Positions 32,603-46,408 of a stretch of 64,000 nucleotides of DNA are shown in pieces. The first letter of the stretch is position 1. Each line of letters begins with the position of its first letter. The DNA comes from Seriola aureovittata (lineage: Eukaryota > Chordata > Actinopteri > Carangiformes > Carangidae): NCBI RefSeq assembly GCF_021018895.1, contig NC_079378.1, positions 14,273,660-14,337,659 on the forward strand, read 5' to 3'. A program made the position numbers and the translations under genes. The notes below the pieces were generated by a model. It was not told where the DNA came from. It saw only the letters and a program-made list of their open reading frames with translations, and ran no database searches.

Positions 32603-35600
32603 ATGGCTCCGACCCTGGCCACGGCGTTCGCCAGGCGCTGGTGGATGGCGGTGACGGCTATCATTGAGAATCTGCTCTTCTCTGCCGTGCTGTTGGGATG
32701 GGGATCGCTCCTCATCATGCTCAAGTCAGAGGGCTTCTACTCGTACATGTGCAACGAGGAGGGTGAGTCACAACTGTTGTATTTCTGTGTTGACAAAGGA
32801 ATCACGGACCAACAGGCTTTACTTTTACATCGCCTGTTCCATCATATATCTCCAGACCTTTGCCTAGATTTTTTCTTGATGGAAAAGCAGTAGCCTTTAA
32901 GTAAATGGTCTTGAGCATCTGTCTTCATGAGGTTATAGTGCAGAACTTAATGTAAGGACTTGAGGGAGATTGGTTACCGGGTCAGTCGGTAAAGTGGCAC
33001 CTTGATTTAGGGTGAAGGAGGGGAGCAAGCTTTTACTTAAGAGACGTAACTGAACACTGCTCCTCTCCTGCCTCTTCCATCCATTCTCTGGGAACAAGAA
33101 GTGTTTTCTGTGAATGGACATGAGGACCCAGGAGATTAAACCTGATAAGTTCAATTAGAAAGAGCGCAGGGTTACAGGTCGGCAAAGTGGTCAAAAAGTT
33201 AAAGACTAAAAGGTTCCACTGTCTCATAAACTTAAAAGTATCTCATTCTACTTGCCCCCTGGAGTTTTTTTTTTTTTAATTTACAGCGACTCCAGCTAAA
33301 GTGGCAGAGGAGGCAACTGATAAACCAATAATGGGCTAGATCAGCTGTCCTGTTGCCCTCTTCTCTAAAGTGTTTTCTCTTTTTCTCCCCGTCCACGGTG
33401 AGGCAAGTGCTTATTAAGTGTTTTCAAGTACAAAGGTGGAAGTGATGCACACAATAGCACCAGTCAGGTCGTTTTAAAAGAGAGTGGTCACAAGAGAGAG
33501 ACAGAGGAATCACGCCAGACTTATCCTTTGGACCTGAGGTGACACTGTGTCGTGCCCCATGCCGCCTGACTGTGATGAGCACTGTACAAAGACACCAGAC
33601 TATTGGTGGGATTCAGTTGAGTAGCCGGCCTGTCTTTCTCAGGAGTTGAGAGTAATTGATTCACCTAGCTGGTGATTTGTAGGAGGATATATTTCCAGCT
33701 TGATGTTTAAGGGTCATTCAGCATCACTTAGTAACAGATCCTAAAATTCAACCATTGACCTTCTATTACTAAAGGCTAATTACTCAACAGTACAACATTT
33801 TCTAGCATATTAAATAATGCTGATGCTGTGCATAGGAACAAACCCCCTAGTTGAGCATCCACCACTGTAGGTGACTGCCTGGAGCGCTGCCACAGTCGTC
33901 TTTATCTTGTGCTGATGATGTAAGAGGGAGAGCACAGCAGTACCAGCTCAGCTCTTTTCAGGCATGTGACATGTGATAGAGGGGACTGAGAGATCCACAG
34001 CAGGATTTTATTACTGGTAATATGGAAGCTTAAAGTCCACTGATAAAGGGCAGGGAAGAGACTGATAGTAAAGTAATGAACAGTAGAAATCAGACAACTG
34101 GGAAGGAGGGGGGGTGGGGGTGTCAGTAAAAACAGAAAGGACAGATAACAACCGTGCAGATGGAGATTTTGTGCTTATGCAGCAGAGATATGAGGGGGGT
34201 GGTTAAAACTCAGGTTTATATGGGCACTGCCTCACTTCAGATAAGTTGGTAAAATGACTGAGTTTTTTTTTTTTACACTTGTTGCACATTTTTATACACG
34301 TTTGAGGATTTTCAGTTACTATTTAACACAGTTAAACAAAGTATACACTCCCTAGAATTCATTGTGAGCGTCACACCTTTTAGTACACGTGCAGCTCCAC
34401 AGAATCTTATGAAATTTCATCGAAATGGAAATGTCATTGCAAAAAAGACATCATGCACTGTTCTTTCATTAACCACAATTTTTCACTAATCACCTTCACC
34501 ACCTCACCGACCATGTTTCAACACTGTACTGATCCCCTTTGCCCGTTGCTGCTGCTTATCAGTCTGCAAGGCCAGTAAAGGAACACTATATGCAAGGTAA
34601 TTTATGATTCTTTTAGTCTGCTCTCTAAATCTTGGGATTCATCCCTGCTTTTTTTTTTCTTCTTTTTCTTTACGAGCTTCATTCCCACACTGAGCCACAG
34701 ACACCCACACATTTCCCTGCCACTCAACAAGAGTGCATTTTGCAGATAATGTGAACGTTAAGCTTGGTGCCAGTCGCTTAATGCCGGCCGTTATTTCGTC
34801 AGAGGCCAAGAATGAGAAAAAAAAAAAAAACCCAATGTGTGTTTTCTTTAAACAGTCGAGCTATTCATTTTGCATCGCCCTGCCCAATCGAATCTGCCTG
34901 CGACAGTTGCCAAACAACACCAAATATGTGCATGTTCGGACGCTTTGCCAACCAGCTGTCCCCCTTCGGCCTTGCTCCACAGTGTCTAACAACGTGTACG
35001 ATCTGGTTTCCTGAGGGAGACTTTGCCACTTTGTTATGAAGCACGTCATGGTGTTTCACACAAGGACACCACACAAATACTTGCCATCTATGACTAGAAA
35101 GGAAAACGGTAGAGGCGAGGGAGGAAATCCAGAAAACATCAGCTCATACATGAGCAATAAAGTCTCCAAACTGCTGCTCCTCTCGTTTTCCTCGCTGGAC
35201 TCAACCTGAACTTTTGTACTTTTTCACATTATCTTGCGGGTTCTAATGATAATGAGAAGTTTACTGCCAGTTCCACCTTATCACCTTATATCCCATTCCA
35301 ACGTAGGCTACTAATAAAATCCAAACAGCATCTCAGTAAAAGCAGATTGGCACATGATATGATGTTATAGGTTTCTACTTTGATTTTTTACATACACCCT
35401 GATTCTGCACGTGATCAGCGCACGCGAGGACACTATGTGTTGATGTATCATGATCCTGTGAATAAGCAGAACCGCCGCCTTCAGATTTCATCTGTATGAC
35501 AAGAAGCTCACAGCTCCCTGCGCCAAAGCGTCTATAGGAGTCAATCTTCCACACTCATACGATTTTTCGCAGAACTTTTTTCGCATCAGTATGATCAAAT

Positions 35601-38600
35601 AAGGCACGTGACTCCTCAATGAAATGGTCACGTTTTGGCAACCTGGATCACCTCATCTCACATCTGTTTGTTTTGGGGTTTTTTTTGTTGGTGTCATACT
35701 CCAAAATGTGTCTAATCTTCCACCCGCTTTCATAACGCTCTTTAGGTAACAGCTCCAGCTACAATCTGTCCCAAACCGAGGTGACGCCGGCACCCGACGA
35801 GTATGACTACTATGATGGTGAGGGTGCCGTGGTTGGTCTGGGCGACGGAGTGGAGATGAGACCCCTTGTCCCCCTGGACGGGCCCCTGAGGATGAACGGC
35901 TGGCTGATCTGTAAAGAGCAGGATGAGATGCTGAACCTGGCGTTCACGGTGGGCTCCTTCCTGCTCTCAGCCATCACACTGCCGCTGGGGATCGTCATGG
36001 ATAAATATGGGCCTCGCAAGCTACGACTGCTGGGCAGGTGAGCAAGGAAGGAGAAGAAATGATCCAGACTAACAATGGTGTCTTTTGAACTTGACTTTGA
36101 ACCTAAGAATTCTGGATGTTATTTCTTCGGCAGCAATTTGATGCGATTTAAATTGTCATTAGAAGGGTTTGACACGACGTTCATCTATTTTCAGCACGTG
36201 CTTCGGATTGTCCTGTCTCCTCATTGCCTATGGAGCCTACAAACCAAATGGTAAGCCTGCCCGCAGACTGCACGTGTACCTTCATTTTTAAACTGCATTT
36301 GTTTAGTAGTGTGGCTCTTGACTCTTGACCTAATGTGTGTCATTTGCAGAACTCTCTGTCCTTATCTTCATTGCGCTGACTTTCAATGGCTTTGGGGGCA
36401 TGTGCATGACCTTCACCTCTCTCACAGTAAGTGAGTGCACAGTTGCCTGTGCTTTGAATCCCCACCCACCACCACCACCACTGCAGAGCCTTGTCACATA
36501 GTGTTTGTACAGATGTATATTTTCTATCTTCATCGTGTCTTTTGTGTCAATGTTAGTGCTGTTATAATAGTTTGCTGGCTCCCTGTCTGCCCCCCCCCCC
36601 CCCTGTCTGGCATTCCACCCTGTCTCCTGTTGTGTTCTGTTATGTTTTTTTGTTGTTGTTTTTTTGTTTGTTTTGGGGTTTTTTTTTTTGTTTGGCTCCT
36701 TACGCTGCTCTCTGTGTTCCCGTGGACAATCGGCCTCAGCTTTGGATAGCAGGGAGCAGGGACTGATTGGAGAGAGAGGAGGAGAGGGGAAAGTAACGCA
36801 CTGGTTCATTATCACTGTCCACTGCGTTTAGTGTTGCAATAACATCATAGCAAGAGCAGATCTAGCAGCTAGAACGGCTCGAATTTTACATTGTGCAGTA
36901 AGTTGAAAGAAAAAGAAAGAACAACAATCAGAGGCATAAATCATAAAGACCCCTCAGTCAGTTTCCCATTCATGTTTTGGAAATGACTTTACCCTTTGGG
37001 GTTCGATTGATGTTTACAGGGAAGTTAAAAAAAGTATATGCCTTTTCAAAACCCCAATGGACAGTTAAAAAAAAAAAACAGGTGCCCACATTACCCACAA
37101 TGCAACTGACAGCTTAGTTCAGCTGGTAAAGCTCTAATGGCGCGCCTCCAAATGTTTTTCATTTTCACACTTGTAGTCCTCAGACCCAACCATCACTGAC
37201 TCGAGTGACATCATTTGAGGCAGAATCAGATTTCGAACAGCTTTCCTTGGAGCCACAGAGGACTTCAAACGACAGTGGGTGGAGCTCCCCTTTAAGACGG
37301 AGCAGACCCACAAAAGACACAGGGACGGAAAAACAAGTGGGAATTCGTAGAGTTCACAGGGTCATTCCCTCACCATTCCTCTGCATTTTCCCCCTGCTGT
37401 TCCTCATCCTCCTGGTCCCTCCCCTTTGCCATCAGTTCAGCCTACAGTGACACACACAGGAGTCCGGGGTTGTACCATGGTGATGCTTTTCACAAGAGAG
37501 GGGCTCTCCTCCAGTAAATCTCCCAATGAAACACTCTATTTTCTATACCACCACAGGCTACGTCTTTCGTCTCCTATGTGGTATCAGTTGCGTCCACCTA
37601 AATTCCTTATTAGTTGCTGCCACATTGCCTTAATGTCAGCGATGTAGTAAAGCCATGATTTAGGGCTTTGTTTTGCTCTTTTCCTGCAGGCCTCAGCCCC
37701 CAGGAGCCTTCAGGGTCTGTCCATGAAGCCGTGTTTTCCCCTTTCATCCCCTTTCACAACCTGACATACTGTACTCGAAAGCCTCAGTGTTGGGTTAATA
37801 ATTAGACTCTGCATTGCTCCTTGACTCCTTGATTATGACTTCACCTCAGACATACAGGCATTCATTCTCAGCTGAGGGGTGTTGGGTAACACTCAGCTGC
37901 CCTCAGCAGCCACAGCTGGCTCCCTGCCAAAATGTCAGTTGTCTGTTCACCTTTCCAGCAGCTGCTGATGTATCAGTAATATTTAAAAATCCGTTGGAGC
38001 AGTTTTTTTTTTTTTTTTCAAGGACTCCTGATAAACTGGGGTGCTTCTGTGTGCAAACTTTTTTCAGTTTAGCAGACACAGACACAAACACATACCTCTT
38101 CCTCAGCTTCCTCCTTATGTAATTGAATGTGCTTGTTGTTGTTCAGTCTCTTGAAAGCAGAACAGCTTGTGAATGCCTTTGTATTCGGGTGTTTTGTCAC
38201 CCGCTGTCTCCTGTTTTTCTCTGTTGTATCTCCCAGCTCTCTCTTGTCTTTCCCCAAAGCACGTAAAAGACAGAGAGAGTGAACTTAGTAGGTTACTCAT
38301 CCCATCTCTCATCATCGTCATCTTTTATCGTCAGTCCATCTCTTTTGTCCTCGAATGTCACCTCTCCTCAGTCGCCCTCTGCGATTGTTTCAGCTGTATA
38401 GAATTCACCAGCACTGCGTCGTCCGTGTCCTGTGTTGGACAGCTGTGTGTGTTATGTGATGGTGTTTTATATTACAAAGTGTTCCATGTCACTTTGTTGT
38501 GCTATTATTCTCTCGGATGTTCTTTCTGTACAGCCATGTCTGCATGCTAATTGGTTCCCACTGTCCCCTCTGACCCCCGTGTCAGTGGGCACCATCCTCA

Positions 38601-38841
38601 CAGTGTCCCAAATCTGTCCCAGCGGCCTCAAGCTTAGAGCAGCTAGAGTGTAGCTGAGACCACGATGATCTTGGCAGTAGATGTTTTGACCTTTATACTC
38701 ATATTTACAATGAAATATTGTTTATATGAATGCCTGTTAAAATGCAGATCTCCACTAAAACCTGTAAGTGTGGCTCAGAAAAGATTAACTAGGACAGGTT
38801 GTGATGATGTGATAATCTGAAATCTTAATCTGTCTCTTTTC

Positions 38842-38876
<35 letters not shown>

Positions 38877-41800
38877 GCTGCCTAACATGTTTGGGGACCT
38901 CCGCTCGACCTTCATCGCCCTGATGATCGGCTCCTACGCCTCATCCGCTGTCACCTTCCCTGGTGTCAAGGTAACAATCACTGAATCACCCTGCACACAT
39001 CCACACACCTGCACTGACACGATATATGTTAACTTATGTTTTTTCACCACTCCTATAAATGTCATCCAGTCTTCACCAAATTTAAAACATAATGTGAAAA
39101 AAATGTATATTTTTCTGTCTTTCCATGCTGCAATCCAATTAAATGAAACAAAATATCACAGTAAATAGTTCAAATTAGGGCGGTCACAGTGTCAGATTTT
39201 CACTGTATGATTATCGTGGCCAAAAAAATTTACGATAACAATATTATCGTTATATCTACAGAAAATTTGCAAAGAAAAATAGTATTAATAATGATGCCAG
39301 CAGTCAAATTCATCTTTATCTTTGTTTAATGTGTGTTTTGTCTCTTTTTTGCCAAGTGCATTATATTCAAATACGAGTGAAGGGAGGTGGAGAAAGAGTC
39401 TGTAACCATGTGCAAAAGCGAATGAAAAGAACAATTAAACTTAATGGATAGAGAACAGGCAACCAGATTACCAGATCCACAAGGCCTAGCATCCGCCATT
39501 ATGATATTATTCTATATGTGTTATTAACACAATGTTATTGTCAATACATATCGCAAGATAGAATGCTAAAAAAAAAAAGTATAAAAGTATAATGTTAACA
39601 GAGTGCATACATGCTGAGCACATCAGTCAGCAGAACTGGGGAAGGGAAGATTTCCACTTTAATAGACAAATGCCCAACTTCTATTTGAATTGTTTGCCAA
39701 AGTCATAACCTGCCATATCTCTTCTTGAATCCAATTGGAAACTTGATGATATAATATATGATATAATATTGCCACCACTGAGTAACATGACATGGTCATC
39801 TTTATATAAAGGCCTCAGTATTCACAGATAGAATTTAGATATGTGGGTATTTTCCACACATGTGTAATTTGATGGAGATATGGATCCGGAAGCAGGTTTA
39901 AAACACTGAAACGCTTTCTGACTTCTTATATTTGTGGTCTCCTCTGTATTTTGCGTTCATTGGTCGTGTTTTGATGTGCACAGGTGATCTATGACCTTGG
40001 CATACCTTTCATCACTATTTTGGTGGTGTGGGCTGCCTGTGCTGGACTGGTCTTCCTGAACTGCTACTTCAACTGGCCACTGGAACCATTCCCAGGACCA
40101 GAGGACATGGACTACAGGTTAGTACCACAGATACACGCAGTCACTATTCTATCTTCTTTTTTATCTGTTACTACATGTCAACGTTGTCATTCTGATGGAG
40201 CCTTTCCCATCCAGATGTAGATCCAGATGTAACAGTTGCATTGCATGGCTATAGAAATCATTGACTCTATCTGACAAATAACTATGTAATATGTCCAGAA
40301 ATGTGCAGTGTAATGCGACCAGGTTAAAGTCTATCTGCTGATGATCACACTTAGAATCATGTTTTTGAACCGGCTGATTCAGCAGGAAATTTTTCCAGTA
40401 CACTGAGTCACGTCAAGACTCATCACCATTTTCTCTTTATGATATTAACTTTTTTAATTTTTTTTTTTATCCTCCACGACCCCCTCCCTTGTCGCCCTTG
40501 TCTTTTACTCCCACTTCATTCACCCGCTTTTCATCCATCTGACCTCTTCTTCTTTCTCAGTGTGAAGATCAAGTTCAGCTGGCTGGGCTTTGACCACAAA
40601 ATCACAGGGAAGCAGTTCTACAGCCAAGTGACCACCGTGGGCCGCCGTCTGAGTGTTGGCAACAGCCTGAAGCAGAAGGAGCTGGCCACTAAGGACGGCC
40701 ACAAGCTCTGCCTCTCCACCATGGACCTGGAAATGGAGTGCAGGCCACAGGAAGAGTGTAAGACTGCAGAATTGAAAAGCTCCTGATGTGAATTTTAGTA
40801 AAGGTTGACCCCGTTTTTTTTGTGCTTCTCATCCTAATGCATGTCATTTACTCCTTCGTCCCCTCTGCAGCCCAGTCGTTCTTGAAAACTATCAGCAGCC
40901 CGATCTTCATGCTCAGCCTGGTCACCATGTCCGTCACTCAGCTTCGTCTCTTGTTCTACATGGGGGCCATGAACAGCGTCCTGGAGTCTCTCAGTGATGG
41001 AGACCTCAACACAGGTTTGTTTTTCTGCCTTTGAATATATGTCTCTGTGTGTGTAGACACACATGAAAACTTCTCTTTTTTTTTTTGCTTTATCTAGAAT
41101 ATGACACTGACTATCAATAAGTGACTTTGATTCGTGACTAAAAAGCAGCTGAACTGACTTGCTTTTAATTGAATTTTCAGTGGAGAGAATGGAAGTTGGT
41201 AAGACTAAAAGCTTATAGTTATATGAGTAGTTTACTGAACCGTTACATTATTAACTGTCAAGTTAATAACAATTAGAATATAACCTCTAGTCTGGCACAG
41301 GTCTGCTACCACACCCCAATAACCCACTTCCACTACTTACTGTAAAACTGTCGTAGCTAGTTAGTGTTATTTCATGATTTGACCTTGGCTGTTGTTCATG
41401 TCAGTAACCCAGTCCTTCAGCTGACATTCAGCTTTCATCTGAAACCACCAGGTACCATTTGTTGTACTCATTAACTAACTTTGCCCCTCAGCACCAGCAA
41501 ACAGTACACATCATATGAGCACTTTTCATTTATCATTAGTCCATGGATCATAAATCCCCCGCATATTGGCATAATATTGACTTTCGAACCTCCGTTAACT
41601 CAGTATCTGGTTGTGTCATTCTGTGTAGCTCCCGCAGCTAGGACTAATAATTAACTGTACCATCATAGTCATTAACTAGCTAGAAAACAGACCTGAAGCC
41701 TCCACCACTTCGATCTTTTTATCCTTCCTTCTAATCCTTCCCCTTTCTTATCTTTTCCCAATTTCTAATATTGTAATGTTGGGTTTGGGTTTGTTTGTTT

Positions 41801-42538
41801 TGTTTTTTTTTTTACAACTTTTTAATCCTCATTCTCTCCCTCTCAGTGAGTCTATACACTTCCATCTTTGGCATGCTGCAGCTACTTTGCCTGATGACCA
41901 CTCCTGTGATTGGTCAGATCATGGACTGGAAGCTGAAGGACTGTGATGATGGAGAGGAGGAAAAGGAACCCTGCAGCAAGTGAGTCAAGTCTGAGTAACC
42001 CCTTAATAGTGGTGGGTAAACTCTCTGTTTCTACCCCTTTCCATTTATAGACCCAGGCATTAATATTTACATATTTACATAAAACGGAGTTGTGAAATCA
42101 GTGCTCATCTGACCTCTCTTCCTTTGTAAGGGGGGAGATTAAGAAAAAGCCCAGAGACAGAAAGACCCAGAAGGTGACCAATGCCCTGCGAGCTTTCGTC
42201 CTCACAAACGTCCTTTTAGTAGGATTCGGGATCACCTGCCTAGTGCCCAATCTCCCCCTGCAGGTGAGTGGTGCACTTCAGCTGTCAGAGATGCCTTGCT
42301 AGCAAAGTTTTTCTTTAAAAGAAAAAGTTACTGATTAGCCTCTTTTCACAGGCTGTTGGCAGCAGAGACAGCCAGTTATGTAAAAGTCAACATGGCTAAC
42401 AGCATCACTATGTGTAATTACATATAATGTGTGATAATGTGGAACTTTAAAGGAATAGTTTGGCATTTCGGGAAACAAGCTGGTTCACTTTAATGCAGAG
42501 AGATAAATAAACCTGAATTCCCCTTAGGATTGATAAAA

Positions 42539-42617
<79 letters not shown>

Positions 42618-43496
42618 AAGGCTACAGTAGGATAGGCTAACTTAGCTTAGCATAGAGTAGATACAGATGAAACAAACAAGATATAGCACATTAATTGTTG
42701 AGCTTTAGAGGTGCTGGGAGGTAGATTTTACTTTTGGACAGAGCCAAGCAGGCCGTTTCCAAAACCACCTCCAGTTTCATTTCACAAGCGATATTCATCT
42801 TCTTTCTGCGAGAAAAGCCAAAAGGCATGTGTCCCAAAATGTTGACTAGTTCCTTTGAGGCTCCCACCTAAATGATCATGATCTATTATTATTGATTTCC
42901 TCTACTTTTATCTTTTATCTCAGATTGTGTCATTTGTCTTACACACTGTGGTGAGAGGATTCATTCACTCCGCTGTTGGTGGCCTCTACGCTGCTGTGTA
43001 AGTCCCCAAAGTACCACTAACTTCACACACACTCACACACATTTATATCATGATCTTCATCATCTTGGTCCTCTGCATGTGCATGTCGCTTCAAACTTAG
43101 AGACTAAATGTACCTCTCCTTTCTCTCCAGGTATCCCTCCTCCCAGTTTGGTAGTCTGACGGGCATGCAGTCTCTGGTCAGTGCTGTGTTTGCTCTGCTG
43201 CAGCAACCCCTATTTCTGGCTATGATGGGACCCCTGGGGGGAGACCCACTCTGGGTATGTATACGCACACACTCAAACACTGTCACGCATGAATGAAACC
43301 CTTAGGCATGGCTAATTCTAGTGTTGTCCTCCAGGTCAATGTTGGACTCCTTGCCCTCAGTATGCTGGGCTTCTTGCTGCCTCTCTACCTGATCTGCTAC
43401 AGACGGACGCTCTTCAGAGAGCAACAGCAGAAGATGGACAACGCTAAGATCTACATGAAAATTAACGGCTCCGACATCCCCGAGGCCTTCGTCTAG
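32603..43496 (+). CDS. slc43a2: Large neutral amino-acid transporter LAT4 (SLC43 family), complete
   Basis: Thirteen coding exons: 32603-32762, 35746-36037, 36195-36250, 36350-36426, 38878-38970, 39984-40117, 40561-40757, 40871-41014, 41847-41979, 42131-42263, 42924-42997, 43131-43254 and 43335-43496. The phases close to 592 aa; human SLC43A2 is 569 aa. The start [14 protein letters not shown] and blocks such as [46 protein letters not shown] and [16 protein letters not shown] identify LAT4, a sodium-independent facilitative carrier of Leu, Ile, Phe and Met with the 12-helix MFS fold. The first outer loop (exon 2) holds NSS and NLS glycosylation sequons and an acidic [10 protein letters not shown] stretch, and is longer than in human. 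The end [11 protein letters not shown] resembles the human INGSSNQEAFV. The start codon context AACCATGG is strong. slc43a1 is less similar, in particular in the N-terminus. Confidence 0.96.
36037..38877. other. slc43a2 introns 2-4, with low-complexity tracts
   Basis: Apart from exons 3 and 4, this stretch holds a C run at about 36592-36603, T/G-rich sequence at 36640-36690 and (TC)n at 38847-38875, which forms the pyrimidine tract of exon 5. Open frames at 36330-36815, 37205-37450 and 38173-38550 are not recognisable proteins. Confidence 0.5.
39175..39590. repeat. Possible decayed DNA-transposon repeat in slc43a2 intron 5
   Basis: Opens with TTAGGGCGGTCACAGTGTCA and contains GATTATCGTGGCC and ATATTATCGTTATA, phrases often seen in abundant fish hAT-like repeats. 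The right end is unclear. Family assignment is from memory only. Confidence 0.3.
42449..42856. mobile_element. MITE interrupted by a tetranucleotide array, slc43a2 intron 10
   Basis: The left end reads AAAGGAATAGTTTGGCATTT and the right end, on the other strand, AAAGGAACTAGTCAACATTT; both continue with a GGGA motif. Inside are GCTAACTTAGCTTAGCATAG and GAGCTTTAGAGGTGCTGGGA, familiar from a very abundant fish repeat. The interior is interrupted by AACCTGAATTCCCCTTAGGA, then GATAAAATATC and a long TATC array, which looks like a LINE tail inserted into the MITE. A relative of the same family lies near 56660. Confidence 0.65.
42540..42617. repeat. (TATC)n array
   Basis: About 19 perfect tetranucleotide units directly after ATTGATAAAATATC, nested in the MITE at 42449-42856. 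Confidence 0.95.
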
Positions 43497-43635
43497 AGAA
43501 AATGGAAATGAAGAGAAACGGAGAACAGCAAGTGAAGAAGATTTCTTACTGAGAAAGATTGGCAGTCCAGTGATACCTGCACACATACGCGTTTAAAAGG
43601 ACAACTGAAATCTTAAATATCACATTTATCCACCG

Positions 43636-43638
<3 letters not shown>

Positions 43639-43728
<90 letters not shown>
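43639..43728 (+). repeat. (AC)n microsatellite in the slc43a2 3' UTR
   Basis: About 45 uninterrupted AC units beginning 143 bases after the stop codon, so it should be part of the mature mRNA. Confidence 0.95.
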
Positions 43729-43732
<4 letters not shown>

Positions 43733-45108
43733 ACTGCCACCCCCATTTTGCCAAAATCCCACCAAGATAAACTGATGCCGCGGTTGTCATGGAAACGAGT
43801 CTTTTGGAGAGTTGCTGAGGAGAAAAGTGAAACGTGGAGAGGGGGAAAAAAAATTAAAAAAAGAACAAGAGAGAGGAAAGACTGTGAAAGGAAAGAGGCA
43901 TCAGCCCTCTGCATTCCCCCAAATCCTCTGAATTCTCTTTTTTTATTCCCTCCTCTCTGAGCGGCACATTAGTGCAGCTCCATTCCACACCAGACTGCTT
44001 TAATAGTCCCTATACGAGCAGAAAAAGGAAAAAAGGAAAGCTTGTTTAGTCAACGAATTTCCACCTGTGAGACCAGCAAGACTGCAAAAACGTCACCCTC
44101 ACAACTACCAACCGTATTAGTGAGTGATTCCATTGTTTTCGTTTGTGTTTAATGTGCCGACTTTAAATCATGCTGATTGTAAATCCCATAACACGGTGCT
44201 ACCTATCTATTCATCAGCTGGACTTTTTGACAGAGGGTGTAAGGTAAGTGTGGACTGAATGGCATTAACGAGTGGGAGGCAGGGGGAGGAGAGACGAGCC
44301 TTATTGCTGATGATGAGCGAGAGGAAAAGACAGTCATGATGATTAATGATGAGGCTTTTTTTCTCTTTAATTTTTTTTTTTTTTTACAAGGCTAACATCT
44401 TATTACAGTATAAAACTACTTTAGCTTAGAGTATACTGTAGTATTGGATGAATGTCAGTGTTTTATATGGCTGTATTCTGTAAGGGGGACATCAAACAAA
44501 CTGCGGCATGTTTTGCTAAAAGCGAAATGTTCATGTATGTTTAGATTATTTATTTTATTTCCTGCTTTGTTTAGTTTCTTTTTTATACTTTAAGTTTGCC
44601 GGAGGTTCCCTTTGAATATACCTTCATATAAAAGAGATGATTTGTTCATTGAACTTTATCTCCCCTTGGGTAGGTAATACAACTTACATATACATGTAGA
44701 TGTACTCAATGTACATCGGCATGTGTCCATAAAACCATCATCATTCAGATGCCTTTGCTTAAAGTCAATATTTCATTCAGCTTATTTACTTACTATTAAA
44801 AGAAATGCAGCACTTTATTCCGCATTAAAACCCTTTAAATACCACACACATCAGCTCAGTTTAGCACTTCTCTCCTGACGCCCACTTTCATTTTCAGCTC
44901 CTCCCTCCTTCACATGTGTATTTATTTTTATTTTACACTCACCTTCTCCATCATAAATTTCATGATGTATTTAAATGTTGCTGTGCTGGCAACTACACAC
45001 ACATGTTGTGTACTGCGTTGTTCGCATAGAGCTCTTCCTTCTATCATTGAACATAGATGTTTGTTATAAAGGTATTCCAGTTTAATGTGGAAGAATTTGT
45101 GGCCGGTT

Positions 45109-45114
45109 AATAAA
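45109..45114 (+). terminator. Probable slc43a2 polyadenylation signal AATAAA
   Basis: AATAAA within GGTTAATAAAAATG, followed by T/GT-rich sequence from 45118 to 45172 (TGTTGATC, then TTTGTCCCTG and a long T run). It is the first hexamer I found with such a downstream element. Confidence 0.65.
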
Positions 45115-45172
45115 AATGTGTTGATCTCTTAAAATGTTTGTCCCTGTTTATGTTTTTTTTTTTTTTTTTTTT

Positions 45173-46337
45173 CACTGCTCACCTGGCTGCAATATAGGTC
45201 TCAGTATAATTTCAGAAAAGGTGTTAAGAAAAATGCAGTTGATAAGAGTTTTAGGTTGTTCTGCAACCAACCAGCAGAGGTCAGTATTAGAAGCATGTGA
45301 TTCAGAGGCCCAGCCACCACACATGATGAAGAAGCCAGGGTACATTTTGACCCTTTAGGCCTAATTGCAACTGAATTACAGTTATGTCCTGCTGAACTTT
45401 TGATGAACAAACATCAGGATTTTGAAATACACTGACAAATAACAGACACACATGTAGACGTGCTTTTCGATCTTATTGGAATCGAGACAGGTTTTTGTTT
45501 CCACACAGTTCCGTATGAATGGTTCGTATGTAAAGTGTGTTACATTATCCAGGACGCACTCACATTCAAAAGTGCTAATCTGCTTTAACAACAGTGTTTG
45601 AGAACTGACTGTCTCCTCACTCCGCGTCCCCTCAGGAAGCTTGTTCGGAGGTGAGATTAAGACTAATTCTGAACAGTGTTTTAACACCAGATGTTCCCGC
45701 CGCACATTCTCACTACACGTTTGGTTTGAGCAGGCCTGTCAGCGCACTGCTCTGTCATCTGATACCACACTCCGGCAGATGGTTATCACTTGACACCTCA
45801 GCCTCTCTCTTCACCTGAGAAGAGATCTGACTGAGGGAACGTCACTCACATCAGGGACAGCGGCTTCCCGGGAGATCTCTGCTGGCCCCGGTGCTGCCGT
45901 TGCTGGAGGAGCAAATTGTTGGTCGGCTGGCTGAGACCCTGCTGGTTTTGTCCAGAGACACAGTTCAAAGACGCAACGTGAGACCACTGCGTCTCTGTGT
46001 TGACTCTAAACTCACTGTAAAGCAAGTAGTGGGTCAGTCACATCCGGTTCTCTTAAACAATTTGACCATACACCTCTAAATAATGAGCCACAGTGGTTTT
46101 CTCTGTTGTTGCTTCATCAGATCATACAAAGCAATGAGACAAACATGGGGGAGATATAAAAGGCACAGTAATAGAACACATTCTATCAAAAAATGCAAAT
46201 CATAATCATGCATATTAAACTTATTATAACGCAATGTTTTTTGTTTTTTGTAATTATTCCCATTGACATAAAGGCTACAAGTCAAGTTATCTTTAGTAGG
46301 AATTATAATGAAAAACTGATGATGTTAGATGACATCA

Positions 46338-46408
<71 letters not shown>

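Larger units (their letters stand above)
43497..45130 (+). other. slc43a2 3' UTR
   Basis: Sequence between the stop codon and the AATAAA at 45109-45114. It has a (CA)n array near its start. It is otherwise AT-rich with no further exons, and the length of about 1.6 kb is ordinary for a vertebrate 3' UTR. Confidence 0.6.
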
